A DNA stretch of 64,000 bases from Nitrobacter vulgaris (GTDB lineage: Bacteria > Pseudomonadota > Alphaproteobacteria > Rhizobiales > Xanthobacteraceae): contig NZ_JAVDPZ010000022.1 of NCBI RefSeq assembly GCF_031453995.1, forward strand, positions 4,564 to 68,563, read 5' to 3'. Made by a program: the position numbers and the translations under genes. The notes under the pieces were generated by a model, which saw nothing but the letters and a program-made list of their open reading frames with translations, did not search any database and was not told the origin of the DNA. This document shows positions 1-8,594 of this stretch, in pieces. Each line of letters opens with the position of its first letter. The stretch's first letter is position 1.

Positions 1-329
1 GGATGCCATTGAAGGCGCTTTATTCCTTGCAACCGTGACTGGCAGCCGGAGGCGAACCGGTGCACCCCGCTCTCAACGGGGGACGCGACTTAAAGCAACG
101 ACGGATCGGGCTTTTTTGGTCTCTACCGGCTTTCCACCGCCGGCGCGGGCTACTGAAAAGGCTTGTCCTTCATTGCCAGGTGTGCGGGCGGGATCATCCC
201 AACCAATCCACGGCAGCACAGTTGATCTGAGCTCAAGGCGTTGTCGCGTCTCCATCGTGCGACGACGCCAGAACGTTCAGGCCGACGTCATTTTGAACGA
301 GTCCGTCGCTGGACCGTTTGGAGGGTGCT
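1..329 (+). ncRNA. Structured 5' leader of the ornithine decarboxylase gene, candidate speF RNA motif
   Basis: No convincing gene lies in this stretch, which ends at the decarboxylase start. It holds several compact inverted repeats: CCGG/CCGG at 46-49 and 57-60, CCCCG/CGGGG at 65-69 and 77-81, and CCGGC/GCCGG at 126-130 and 139-143, followed by a long unpaired-looking part. A conserved cis-acting RNA called the speF motif is known upstream of ornithine decarboxylase genes in Alphaproteobacteria. Position, host group and structure fit, but I could not align it to the family model, so the identification is an inference and the boundaries are approximate. Confidence 0.4.
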
Positions 330-1472
330 ATGACCGAACGCATTCGGGAATTCCTGCGCGACCGTCGCAGCAAAGGAGACGATACCGAGCCCTGCCTCGT
401 GGTCGATCTCGACATCGTGCGCGACAACTACCAGACCTTCGCGAAGGCGTTGCCGGACTCGCGCGTGTTCTACGCCGTGAAGGCAAACCCTGCACCCGAG
501 GTGTTGAGCCTGCTTGCCTCGCTCGGGTCGTGCTTCGACACCGCGACCGTCGCCGAAATCGAAATGGCGCTTGCTGCCGGCGCGACGCCGGATCGCATCT
601 CCTTTGGCAACACCATCAAGAAGGAGCGCGATATCGCGCGCGCCTATGCGCTCGGCATTCGTTTGTTCGCGGTGGATTGCAATGCGGAGGTCGAGAAGAT
701 CGCCCGCGCCGCTCCGGGGGCGAAGGTGTTCTGCCGTATCCTCTATGATTGTGCGGGTGCCGAGTGGCCGCTGTCGCGCAAGTTCGGCTGCGATCCGGAG
801 ATGGCGGTCGAGGTGCTCGATCTCGCTAAACGCCTAAGTCTCGAGCCGGTCGGCATTTCGTTCCATGTCGGTTCGCAGCAGCGCAAGGTGAAAGCTTGGG
901 ATCGTGCTCTGACGATGGCCTCGCAAGTGTTCCGCGACTGCGGCGAACGTGGCATCAACCTGACCATGGTCAACATGGGCGGGGGCTTCCCGACGAGGTA
1001 CCTGAAGGAAGTTCCGCCGGTCGTGCAGTACGGCCGGTCGATTTTCCGCGCACTGCGCAAGCACTTCGGCAATCAGATCCCTGAGACCATCATCGAGCCG
1101 GGCCGCGGCATGGTCGGCAACGCCGGCGTGATCGAGGCTGAGGTTGTTCTGATCTCAAAGAAGAGCGTCGGTGACGAGAACCGCTGGGTCTATCTCGACA
1201 TCGGTAAGTTCGGCGGCCTCGCAGAGACCATGGACGAATCGATTCGCTACGCAATCAGGACGCCGCATGATGGCGCCGAGATGACACCGTGCGTGCTGGC
1301 AGGCCCGACCTGCGACTCCGCCGACGTGCTCTACGAGAAGCAGCCGTATCCATTGCCCGTGACGCTCGAGATCGGCGACAAGCTGCTGATCGAAGGCACC
1401 GGCGCTTATACGTCGACCTACTCTTCGGTGGCCTTTAACGGCTTTCCGCCGCTGAAGACCTATCACATCTGA
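330..1472 (+). CDS. Ornithine decarboxylase (PLP fold type III, ODC/DAP family)
   Basis: This 380-residue protein should decarboxylate ornithine to putrescine in the cytoplasm, feeding the homospermidine synthase encoded 2.9 kb downstream. The fold type III barrel starts with the PLP lysine in VFYAVKANP (about residue 51). HVGSQ, the glycine-rich MGGGFP loop and EPGRGMV for phosphate binding follow, and GPTCDSADVL carries the catalytic cysteine typical of ODC. The length matches alphaproteobacterial ODC. ATG at 330 is chosen over an in-frame TTG at 318 because GAGGG lies just before it. Some family members also accept lysine. The gene stands alone, with a structured leader before it and two hairpins after it. 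Confidence 0.92.
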   Translation: MTERIREFLRDRRSKGDDTEPCLVVDLDIVRDNYQTFAKALPDSRVFYAVKANPAPEVLSLLASLGSCFDTATVAEIEMALAAGATPDRISFGNTIKKERDIARAYALGIRLFAVDCNAEVEKIARAAPGAKVFCRILYDCAGAEWPLSRKFGCDPEMAVEVLDLAKRLSLEPVGISFHVGSQQRKVKAWDRALTMASQVFRDCGERGINLTMVNMGGGFPTRYLKEVPPVVQYGRSIFRALRKHFGNQIPETIIEPGRGMVGNAGVIEAEVVLISKKSVGDENRWVYLDIGKFGGLAETMDESIRYAIRTPHDGAEMTPCVLAGPTCDSADVLYEKQPYPLPVTLEIGDKLLIEGTGAYTSTYSSVAFNGFPPLKTYHI

Positions 1473-1485
1473 GCGCAAGCTCTTC

Positions 1486-1539
1486 CTCTCCGTTCGCGGA
1501 GAGCTGAAAGAGAAACCGGAAGCCGGTCCACCGGCTTCC
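1486..1539 (+). terminator. Two tandem hairpins after the decarboxylase gene
   Basis: The first hairpin is a perfect 7-bp stem with a TTCG loop (1486-1492 / 1497-1503). The second is a perfect 9-bp stem, GGAAGCCGG / CCGGCTTCC, with a 4-base loop (1518-1526 / 1531-1539). Neither is followed by a long T run, so they may stabilise the 3' end or slow polymerase rather than act as classic intrinsic terminators. Confidence 0.5.
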
Positions 1540-1607
1540 CCCCATCACAATGATTGCTGACAAACTCCGCGCGGCTATTCGAGTCGCCAGAGTGGGGATG
1601 ACGCGCC

Positions 1608-2207
1608 ATGAATGCTGTTCTCAAGAAAATCGCCGCCCACTGCGAAATTTCTTCCTTCGCGATCCGCGCCGAGCGCCCTTCCGACGTCGCCGCGCGCGAA
1701 ACATTGCTCGACGCAAGCTTCGGCGACGGCCGCCATGCGCGGACCTGCCAGCGTCTGCGTGACGGACGGAAACCGGCCGAGGACCTCGCTTTAGCGGCGG
1801 TTAATAACGGCAAGCTGATTGGAACCGTGCGGTTGTGGCACGTCAGCGCCGGGGGCGTCGCCGCGCTGGCGCTCGGTCCTCTCGCGGTCGCTGCGTCCCA
1901 TCGCAAGCTTGGCGTGGGAGCCGCATTGATGGAGCGCGCGCTCGAGCTTGCGCAGGCGCACGGCTATGGCGCCGTGATCCTGCTTGGCGATGCGCCGTAT
2001 TACGCGCGCTTCGGTTTCTCGGCATTCAAAACTGGCAACCTTCTCCTGCCCGGCCCGTTCGAGCGCGACCGGCTGCTCGCTGTCGAACTGCGCAAGGCTG
2101 CGCTTGAAGGCGCTTCTGGCCTGATCGTACCGACAGGCGCTCGGGTTTCGAAAATGCGGCGAGCTCACGCCCGGGAAATTGCGCGACCGATGCCGTGCGC
2201 GGCATGA
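1608..2207 (+). CDS. GNAT-family N-acetyltransferase (YhbS-like)
   Basis: The 199-residue protein has an N-terminal RAERPSD segment typical of GNAT enzymes. The central acetyl-CoA region reads LGPLAVAASHRKLGVGAALM (about residues 91-110), with the R/K-x-G-x-G/A pyrophosphate loop, and is followed by LLGDAPYYARFGFS, the hallmark of the YhbS branch. The substrate is unknown. Its place after the ornithine decarboxylase gene makes a polyamine or related amine conceivable, but the hairpins between them argue against one transcript. ATG at 1608 follows a GGGGATGA stretch; the 70-aa frame starting upstream is in another frame and is not supported. Confidence 0.85.
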   Translation: MNAVLKKIAAHCEISSFAIRAERPSDVAARETLLDASFGDGRHARTCQRLRDGRKPAEDLALAAVNNGKLIGTVRLWHVSAGGVAALALGPLAVAASHRKLGVGAALMERALELAQAHGYGAVILLGDAPYYARFGFSAFKTGNLLLPGPFERDRLLAVELRKAALEGASGLIVPTGARVSKMRRAHAREIARPMPCAA

Positions 2208-2409
2208 ACGCATCACGACGGACAATGCTCGTTTCAAGAGCGGGCGCGTGCAAGCAACGCTCGCGCCGAGGACGGAATTCGACAAACGCCGTGCTCTCGC
2301 CGAGGGATATAATGCCCTGGTCCAGCCGGAGTATTGACTTCCACGCGGATCACCCTACGTTGGCATGATCATGTCGAACGTTTGCAATAATCGTTTGTTG
2401 CTGCGCGCT

Positions 2410-2456
2410 GGTCACCTTCACGCAGGAAGGTGACCCGGGCGGACGTGTGCCGTCCG
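2410..2456 (+). other. Two strong hairpins in the 398-bp gap before rnk
   Basis: The gap 2208-2605 contains no supported gene. It holds a perfect 10-bp stem GGTCACCTTC / GAAGGTGACC with loop ACGCAG (2410-2419 / 2426-2435), then a 5-bp stem CGGAC / GTCCG (2440-2444 / 2452-2456). They could be the terminator of an upstream transcript or part of the rnk leader. The strand is uncertain. Confidence 0.5.
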
Positions 2457-2605
2457 GGATTATTCAAGTTCGACCGCATTTCCACCTGACCATTTGTTTC
2501 TTAGGCACATCGAGCGATGCCTTGCATCGCATGTTGTGCCGTCGTCGTCGGTAATCGTCTAATCAACAGACGATCATTCACTACGACCAACTCGCGGTAA
2601 AAGAC

Positions 2606-3058
2606 ATGCTCGACAATCTGCAGATACGCCTCCCCGCCATCGCCATTAGCACACACGATATCGACCGCTTGCGGCACCTTGCCGAAGCTGCGATGGAGAA
2701 ACATCCCACGACGGCAGAATTTCTCGCCCGGGAAATCGACCGCGCCGAAATCATTCCCGCCGATCGCTCCGTCATCGACGACATCAGCGGCCTGAGGCGC
2801 AAGGTCAATCTCGTGACGATGCAATCCGAAGTGACGTTCGTCGACGACATAAGCGGCGAAAAGCGTAAAGTCGTTCTTGTTTATCCGGAAGACGCCGACG
2901 TCGATGCCGGCAAGATCTCGATTCTCACACCTGTCGGCGCGGCCCTTATCGGCCTGTCTACGGGACAGAGCATCGAATTTCAAACCCCCTCCGGCGGATG
3001 GCGTTCGCTGACCGTGATCGCTGTCTGGTCGCACTGGCCAATGGCGGACCGTAAATAG
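2606..3058 (+). CDS. rnk: Nucleoside diphosphate kinase regulator (Rnk, GreA/GreB C-terminal fold)
   Basis: This 150-residue protein belongs to the Rnk group, whose members bind RNA polymerase and influence nucleotide pools. The N-terminal part (residues 8-50) contains the short helical LPAIAISTHDIDRL segment with LAREIDRAEI. The C-terminal GreA/B-like domain shows VTFVDDISGEKRKVVLVYP and ILTPVGAALIGLSTGQSIEF, the family signature where the FKBP-like fold binds polymerase. The length agrees with other Rnk proteins of rhizobia. ATG at 2606 follows a weak purine stretch. A hairpin lies just behind the stop codon. Confidence 0.85.
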   Translation: MLDNLQIRLPAIAISTHDIDRLRHLAEAAMEKHPTTAEFLAREIDRAEIIPADRSVIDDISGLRRKVNLVTMQSEVTFVDDISGEKRKVVLVYPEDADVDAGKISILTPVGAALIGLSTGQSIEFQTPSGGWRSLTVIAVWSHWPMADRK

Positions 3059-3064
3059 CAGTCA

Positions 3065-3098
3065 TGCGCCTGTCTCCACCCTGTTAGGGGCAGGCGCA
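3065..3098 (+). terminator. Hairpin after rnk
   Basis: Perfect 8-bp inverted repeat TGCGCCTG / CAGGCGCA (3065-3072 / 3091-3098), starting 7 bp after the rnk stop. There is no T run, so it is a weak candidate for an intrinsic terminator. Confidence 0.4.
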
Positions 3099-3239
3099 CG
3101 ACGTTATCAGAATCAGGCCCGGTGACCATGCGCAGCCGTCAGCAGCGTGTTATTTCCGGCTTTGATGGCACTAAAACCGGAATCCAGCTTCCGATCGCCG
3201 CGTTGTCCAGTTCGCTTCAAAACGCTATAGACTTGGCGC

Positions 3240-4196
3240 ATGACGGGCGGCCACCATAATGACCATTCCCATCGTGCTTGTCATGGTCATGGCGGGCATA
3301 CTCATGGTGACCATGGTCAGATCGCAAATTTCGGTCGCGCTTTCGCGATCGGAATCGGTCTGAATGCGGCCTTCGTCCTGATTGAGGCCGGCTACGGCTT
3401 CGTTGCAAACTCCACCGCGCTGCTCGCCGATGCGGGACACAATCTGTCCGACGTGCTTGGATTGCTGGTGGCGTGGATCGCAGCCGTACTATCGCAGCGC
3501 CCGCCGACGCCGCGTCTGACCTATGGCCTTCGCAAAACATCGATCCTGGCGGCGCTCGCGAATGCGATCCTTTTGCTGATCGCATGCGGAGCGATCCTGC
3601 TCGAGGCGATCCAGCGCCTGATCCATCCCGAGCCGATTGAGAGCCTGACCGTGATCGTCGTCGCCGCCACCGGAATCATCATCAACGGCATCACCGCGTG
3701 GCTGTTCGCATCGGGCCGCAACACCGATCTCAATATTCGGGGCGCCTATCTGCATATGATGGCGGATGCCGCCGTCTCGTTCGGCGTGGTTCTGGCTGCC
3801 ACCGCGATCATGGCGACGGGATGGCTTTGGCTCGATCCGGCGATGAGTCTCGTCATCGTTGCGGTCATCGTCGCGGGCACATGGAGCCTTCTGCGCGAAA
3901 GTACCGCGATGACGCTGGCCGCCGTACCTTCGGGCATCGATCCGGCCGCGGTACGCGCCTTCCTCACCGGACATTCCGGCGTTGCCTCGATTCACGACCT
4001 TCATATCTGGGCGATGAGTACCACCGAAACAGCGCTGACCGCTCACCTTGTCATGCCGGCTGGAAACCCAGGCGATGCCTTCTTGATCAAGACTTGCCAT
4101 GAGTTGCAGCATCGATTTGGAATCGGCCATGCCACGCTGCAAATCGAAACATCCGTCGACGTCGAATGCGCGCTCGCGCCCGACCATGTCGTATGA
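3240..4196 (+). CDS. Cation diffusion facilitator, CzcD/ZitB-type zinc (or Co/Cd) exporter
   Basis: The 318-residue inner-membrane protein starts with a His-rich cytoplasmic tail (about 12 His in the first 27 residues). Six transmembrane segments and a C-terminal cytoplasmic domain (about residues 210-310) follow. The metal site residues of the family are visible in TM2 (LLADAGHNLSDVLG) and TM5 (YLHMMADAAVSFG). Such proteins use the proton gradient to move zinc out of the cytoplasm. Start ATG 3240 sits immediately before the His-rich tail. The stop codon lies inside a long AT-rich hairpin. Metal specificity cannot be fixed from sequence; zinc is the most common substrate for this type. Confidence 0.9.
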   Translation: MTGGHHNDHSHRACHGHGGHTHGDHGQIANFGRAFAIGIGLNAAFVLIEAGYGFVANSTALLADAGHNLSDVLGLLVAWIAAVLSQRPPTPRLTYGLRKTSILAALANAILLLIACGAILLEAIQRLIHPEPIESLTVIVVAATGIIINGITAWLFASGRNTDLNIRGAYLHMMADAAVSFGVVLAATAIMATGWLWLDPAMSLVIVAVIVAGTWSLLRESTAMTLAAVPSGIDPAAVRAFLTGHSGVASIHDLHIWAMSTTETALTAHLVMPAGNPGDAFLIKTCHELQHRFGIGHATLQIETSVDVECALAPDHVV

Positions 4197-4220
4197 TTAT
4201 GACATCTATAATCATATGAC
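4188..4220 (+). terminator. AT-rich hairpin overlapping the CDF stop codon
   Basis: A 13-position stem pairs 4188-4200 with 4208-4220 (GTC, one G-T wobble, then TATGATTAT / ATAATCATA) with loop GACATCT. The TGA stop of the CDF gene is inside the left arm. It may terminate the CDF transcript before the homospermidine synthase gene. Confidence 0.45.
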
Positions 4221-4342
4221 CGCGGCATGACATCGCGGAACCGTGCGCGGGGCCTTGATTTCATCGGCGTTTTATCGTTTTCAGGGATGCTCAGCGGCCG
4301 CTTTTGCGGGCGCGCAATTTCCCGACAATCTGGAGATATATG

Positions 4343-5776
4343 ATGTCGTCCAATGCTTCGTCCGTGCATGCACGCATCACCGGGCCGATCGTCATGATCG
4401 GATTCGGTTCGATCGGAAAAGGCACTCTGCCGCTGATCGAGAAGCATTTCGAGTTCGACAAGTCGCGATTCGTCATCGTCGATCCGCATGCGGACGATAC
4501 GCTGGCAAAAAAACACGGCGTCAGATTCATCAGGCAGGCCATTACCCGCGACAACTATCATGATGTTCTGGTTCCCCTGCTGACGGAAGGCGGCGGTCAG
4601 GGCTTCTGCGTCAATCTGTCGGTCGATACCGGCTCAGTCGATCTCATGACCATGTGTCGCGAGATCGGATCACTCTACATCGACACCGTGGTCGAGCCGT
4701 GGCTCGGATTTTATTTCGACAAGAGCGCCGGCCCCGAAAAGCGCTCCAACTACGCGCTGCGCGAAACGCTGCTCGCGGCCAAGCGCAAGAGCGAAGGCGG
4801 CACCACCGCGGTTTCCACCTGCGGCGCCAACCCCGGCATGGTGTCGTGGTTCGTCAAACAGGCGCTGCTCGACATCGCGCGCGATACCAACACACCGTTC
4901 AACGAACCGAAGAGCCGCGAAGGCTGGGGCCAGCTCGCGCACAAGCTCGGCGTCAAGGGCATTCACATCGCCGAGCGCGACACCCAGCGCTCGAAGACGC
5001 CGAGGCCGATGAATGTGTTCGTCAATACCTGGTCGGTGGAGGGATTCGTCTCCGAAGGAATGCAACCCGCCGAACTTGGCTGGGGCACACATGAAAAGTG
5101 GATGCCCGAAAACGGCCGCAAGCACGACACTGGATGTCAGGCCGCGATCTATCTGCTGCAACCCGGTGCCAACACGCGCGTACGTTCATGGTGCCCGACG
5201 CCGGAAGCCCAGTATGGTTTTCTGGTCACGCACAACGAGTCGATCTCGATCGCCGACTACTTCACGGTGCGCGACGGCCAGAAGGTGATCTATCGCCCGA
5301 CCTGCCACTATGCCTATCACCCGGCGAACGACGCGGTGCTGTCGTTACACGAGATGTTCGGTGCGGAAGGCAAGATGCAGCCTGAGTGGCACATCCTCGA
5401 TGAAACGGAGATCGTTGACGGCATAGACGAGCTTGGCGTGCTGGTGTACGGCCACAGCAAGAACGCCTATTGGTTCGGCTCGCAACTCTCGATCGAAGAA
5501 ACGCGCCGCGTTGCGCCTTATCAGAACGCCACCGGCATGCAGGTCTCATCCGCGGTGCTGGCCGGCATGGTTTGGGCGCTGGAAAATCCGGAAGCCGGCA
5601 TCGTCGAGGCCGACGAGATGGACTTCCGCCGCTGCCTCGAAATCCAGCGCCCCTATCTCGGTCTTGTAAAGGGCTATTACACCGACTGGACACCGCTGAC
5701 CGATCGCCCCGGACTCTTTCCGGAGGACATCGATACAGCGGACCCGTGGCAGTTCAGAAACGTTCTGGTTCGGTAA
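4343..5776 (+). CDS. hss: Homospermidine synthase
   Basis: The enzyme makes sym-homospermidine from putrescine with NAD as hydride carrier. It is the main triamine-forming route in many rhizobia and relatives. The N-terminal Rossmann fold begins with MIGFGSIGKGTLPLIEKHF; NLSVDTGSVDLM, STCGANPGMVSWFVKQA and the family-specific HYAYHPANDAVLSLHE follow. Starting at the second ATG of the ATGATG pair (4343) gives GGAG at a 6-7 base spacing and a 477-residue protein, the usual length for this enzyme. ATG at 4340 is nearly equivalent. Together with the ornithine decarboxylase this completes an ornithine to putrescine to homospermidine route within 6 kb. Confidence 0.95.
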   Translation: MSSNASSVHARITGPIVMIGFGSIGKGTLPLIEKHFEFDKSRFVIVDPHADDTLAKKHGVRFIRQAITRDNYHDVLVPLLTEGGGQGFCVNLSVDTGSVDLMTMCREIGSLYIDTVVEPWLGFYFDKSAGPEKRSNYALRETLLAAKRKSEGGTTAVSTCGANPGMVSWFVKQALLDIARDTNTPFNEPKSREGWGQLAHKLGVKGIHIAERDTQRSKTPRPMNVFVNTWSVEGFVSEGMQPAELGWGTHEKWMPENGRKHDTGCQAAIYLLQPGANTRVRSWCPTPEAQYGFLVTHNESISIADYFTVRDGQKVIYRPTCHYAYHPANDAVLSLHEMFGAEGKMQPEWHILDETEIVDGIDELGVLVYGHSKNAYWFGSQLSIEETRRVAPYQNATGMQVSSAVLAGMVWALENPEAGIVEADEMDFRRCLEIQRPYLGLVKGYYTDWTPLTDRPGLFPEDIDTADPWQFRNVLVR

Positions 5777-5810
5777 TCCGTGCGAGATACGGGAGAACAA
5801 ACAGCCCATG

Positions 5811-5841
5811 CGCAGGCAGGAGAGGTTTCGTCCGGCCTGCG
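5811..5841. terminator. Hairpin between convergent genes
   Basis: A 7-bp inverted repeat CGCAGGC / GCCTGCG (5811-5817 / 5835-5841) lies between the ends of the homospermidine synthase gene and the convergent small gene. It could serve both directions. Confidence 0.35.
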
Positions 5842-5845
5842 GCTC

Positions 5846-6190
5846 TTAATGTCCGTTAATCGGTGGAGCGACCTTCTCTGCCGGCGCGGGAGGCAGCGCC
5901 GGTTGAGGGTTTGCGTGCCCCGCCTCATCAGCATCGGGCCGTGCAGGTTCAGGCGCGGGCGTCGTCGGACGGGTACCGCCCGGCTTTGATTCAGCCGGAC
6001 CATTCTCTTTGCCGGCGGGCACAGGCTGGGTTTGCGGTGGCGACGTCTGCGCGATCACTATCTCTCCCTGCGCGAACGACAGGGAGATACCGGGCACCAT
6101 CAAACCGATAGCGGCGATGAGCACGGTCGCCAGACCGGCTTTCGCATCGTTGTCTTTTTTCGTATCGCCGTTGCGTTTGCTCGCCATCAT
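5846..6190 (-). CDS. Small exported proline-rich protein of unknown function
   Basis: The 114-residue product begins with a charged MMASKRNGDTKKDND segment. One hydrophobic stretch follows (about residues 18-40, ATVLIAAIGLMVPGISLSFAQ) that reads as a signal anchor or signal peptide ending in FAQ. The rest is a low-complexity tail rich in Pro, Ala and Glu (QTSPPQTQPVPAGKE). A GGGGAG ribosome binding site precedes the paired ATG codons at 6190/6187; a longer frame upstream lacks such support. It lies 195 bp behind the WD40 gene on the same strand and could be the last gene of the zinc operon. I do not recognise a family. Confidence 0.55.
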   Translation of the reverse strand: MMASKRNGDTKKDNDAKAGLATVLIAAIGLMVPGISLSFAQGEIVIAQTSPPQTQPVPAGKENGPAESKPGGTRPTTPAPEPARPDADEAGHANPQPALPPAPAEKVAPPINGH

Positions 6191-6384
6191 GAGGCTCCCC
6201 ACCGCTATGGTCAGAGACCAACAACTCGCCACGCGCAAAGTTCCCTCTCGAGACCTTAAGAGCGAGCCGGCCTCAACAAGTCTATCGCGTAGAGCGTTTA
6301 GCGAAGTGGATACCGGTTCGCGCCAAGACAACGCGTCACAGCAGAATAGCCCCGCTTCTGATCCTATCAGAAGCGGGAAGGTTC

Positions 6385-7401
6385 TTAGAGATCGACCAGC
6401 CCCGCGTCGCCGTTCTGCAGGGCAAAAGCCAGCATCGAGCCCTTCGCATTCCATGCCAGCGCCGTGACAGCTGCATCACCGTCGTGGCGGACGACAACCT
6501 TGGCGCCGTTTGTGATCCGCACCATCAAGATGATGCCGTTCTCGTATCCGGCGGCGAGAAAGTCCTGGGTCGGATGGCAAGCGACCGCAGTGACGCGGGT
6601 CTGCAACGGAGCCAGCATAACCGGCTCCTTGTCCATCGGGCCGTCTTTGCTGGCAAAGGGCCAAACCACCACCCGGTCCGCGCCGGATGTCGCCAGAAAT
6701 TTTCCAGCCATGGCCCATGACATGGATTTGACGCGGCTGGGATAGCCGGTCATTTGCATATGCTGCGCATCGGCCAGCCGCCAACCATGCAGCGCCGGCT
6801 CGTGCATGGTGGTGACGATAAATCTGCCGTCGGGACTGAAGGTGACGCCGAGATGCGAGCCGGCCCATTCCAGCCGCTCTGGCGCAGCCGTCATGTTCGG
6901 AAACCACAGTGACACGCCGTTGTAGTGCGCAAGCGCGAGTCGTAAGCCCTTCGGCGCGAACGCAAGTCCTCCAACACTCGAAGGTGCTTCGATCGACTTT
7001 TCCTCACCCTTAAGGCCGCGCAAGAAAGCGGTCTTGCCAGCGGACCATGCAAGCGCGCCATCGTGATGGACCGCAACGTTATCGATCCAGCGGCGTTTTG
7101 CGTCGGTCACGAGAACCGAACTCTCGCCATTCATGTCGAGCGCAACAACCTTGCCGTCGTCGCCACCCGTGACGATCCGTTTACCATCCGAAACCGACGA
7201 CAGGATCGCGCCGCCATGAACGGTCACCGCGACCTTCTCGCCGTCGCCGGAGACGAGCGTGATTGTTTCCTCGTCGCCGACGAACGCGGCGCGATCACCG
7301 ATGAAGTAGAGGGCTGCCACCGGTGAACCGATGGTGACGGGACGCACGCGCTCGCCAATTGAGGCCATCGCGTGCTGCTGCTGAGCGGTGTCTTTCATCA
7401 C
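6385..7401 (-). CDS. Cytoplasmic WD40-repeat beta-propeller protein of the zinc operon
   Basis: The 338-residue protein is made of WD40-like blades (for example VTFSPDGRFIVTT, SWAMAGKFLATSGADRVVVW, ACHPTQDFLAAGYENGIILMV, ALAWNAKGSMLAFALQNG). It has no signal peptide, unlike the periplasmic zinc chaperone AztD, which is also a propeller. Its ATG overlaps the stop of the CobW GTPase gene by 4 bp, so translation is probably coupled. That context suggests a partner for the GTPase or a client needing zinc under starvation. No catalytic motif is visible and the molecular role is unknown. Confidence 0.8.
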   Translation of the reverse strand: MMKDTAQQQHAMASIGERVRPVTIGSPVAALYFIGDRAAFVGDEETITLVSGDGEKVAVTVHGGAILSSVSDGKRIVTGGDDGKVVALDMNGESSVLVTDAKRRWIDNVAVHHDGALAWSAGKTAFLRGLKGEEKSIEAPSSVGGLAFAPKGLRLALAHYNGVSLWFPNMTAAPERLEWAGSHLGVTFSPDGRFIVTTMHEPALHGWRLADAQHMQMTGYPSRVKSMSWAMAGKFLATSGADRVVVWPFASKDGPMDKEPVMLAPLQTRVTAVACHPTQDFLAAGYENGIILMVRITNGAKVVVRHDGDAAVTALAWNAKGSMLAFALQNGDAGLVDL

Positions 7402-8474
7402 GCGGCGATGCAGTTCTGAAAGCCTTCACGGATCAAGGCTTCCGGCAATTCGCGGCCAATGAAGACGAGACGACTCTCCCGCTTCTCGTCAGGCTTCCAT
7501 GCACGCTGGCGGCTGCCCTCCAGCATCATGTGGACGCCCTGGAAGACGTAGCGATCGTCGTCACCGCTAAACGCCATAATACCTTTCGAGCGCAGAATCT
7601 TTTGTCCCTCCGCCGCCAGGAGCTCCTGCAGCCAAGGCATGAACTTGTCCTGCTCGAGCGGCTTGTCCGAACGCAGAGACAGCGACTGCATCTCCTCGTC
7701 GTGATAATGCTTCGAACCGTGGCCATGATCGTGATCGTGATGATCGTGACCATGATGGTCGTGGTCGTGATGGTCATGATCGTGGTGGTCATGATGGTCG
7801 TGACCGTCATTCTCGAGGAAATCCGGCTCGAGCTCGAGGATCCGGTCAAGATCGAACGCACCGCGTTCCAGAACATCCGACAACGCCACCTGGCAGCGCT
7901 CGGTACGATGCAGCTTGGCATAGGGGTTGATGCCGCGAATCCGCGCTTCCACCTCGGCCAGCTCCGGTACCGACACCAGATCGGTCTTGTTCAAAACGAT
8001 GACGTCGGCGAAGGCGATCTGGTTTTTTGCCTCGGGCGCATCCTTCAGCCGCTCGCTCAGCCACTTGGCGTCGGCCACCGTCACCACGGCATCAAGGCGC
8101 GCATTGTTCTGCACGTCTTCGTCAACGAAGAAAGTCTGCGCTACCGGCGCAGGATCGGCAAGACCCGTAGTCTCGACGATGATGGCGTCAAACTTGCCCT
8201 TGCGTTTCATCAGTCCTTCGAGAATACGCACCAGGTCGCCGCGCACCGTGCAGCAGACGCAGCCATTGTTCATTTCGAACACTTCCTCGTCGGCACCGAT
8301 GATCAGATCGTTGTCGATGCCGATTTCGCCGAATTCGTTGACGATCACAGCGTATTTCTTGCCGTGATTTTCAGACAGGATACGGTTCAAAAGCGTGGTT
8401 TTGCCGGCGCCGAGATAGCCTGTCAGCACGGTTACGGGAATTTTTGTCGAGGCGGAGGCGTTTATATCAGACAT
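7398..8474 (-). CDS. CobW/COG0523 G3E-family GTPase, likely zinc chaperone
   Basis: The 358-residue protein has the Walker A motif GYLGAGKTTLLNRIL, the metal-binding GCVCC motif in NNGCVCCTVRGDL, and the G4 motif NKTD. About two-thirds along lies a roughly 30-residue tract dominated by His and Asp (around 7725-7805), followed by the CobW C-terminal domain (MAFSGDDDRYVFQGVHM). COG0523 GTPases deliver metal to target proteins, and those inside Zur regulons act in zinc starvation. ATG 8474 is chosen because the conserved part starts there; an upstream TTG-led extension is not conserved-looking. The gene is 120 bp after the binding-protein gene and overlaps the WD40 gene by 4 bp. Confidence 0.9.
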   Translation of the reverse strand: MSDINASASTKIPVTVLTGYLGAGKTTLLNRILSENHGKKYAVIVNEFGEIGIDNDLIIGADEEVFEMNNGCVCCTVRGDLVRILEGLMKRKGKFDAIIVETTGLADPAPVAQTFFVDEDVQNNARLDAVVTVADAKWLSERLKDAPEAKNQIAFADVIVLNKTDLVSVPELAEVEARIRGINPYAKLHRTERCQVALSDVLERGAFDLDRILELEPDFLENDGHDHHDHHDHDHHDHDHHGHDHHDHDHGHGSKHYHDEEMQSLSLRSDKPLEQDKFMPWLQELLAAEGQKILRSKGIMAFSGDDDRYVFQGVHMMLEGSRQRAWKPDEKRESRLVFIGRELPEALIREGFQNCIAA

Positions 8475-8594
8475 CAATGAACTCGGGGCTGTTCCGCACT
8501 CCTTGCGGAGGGAGGTGGGGTTCAATAGCACGCGCAGCACTCGGCGACCACACGAGCCGCTTCGCGATCCTTCCTGGGGAAGGCAAGCCCGCGA

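Noticed and set aside
7720..7805. Short direct repeats (GATCGTGATGGTC type) that could be mistaken for a CRISPR-like array
   Set aside because: They are codons of a His/Asp tract in CobW; no regular spacers and no cas genes.
7359..8480. 373-codon plus-strand frame across CobW
   Set aside because: Complement of the His/Asp tract gives a Val/Met repeat; the minus-strand gene has all GTPase motifs.
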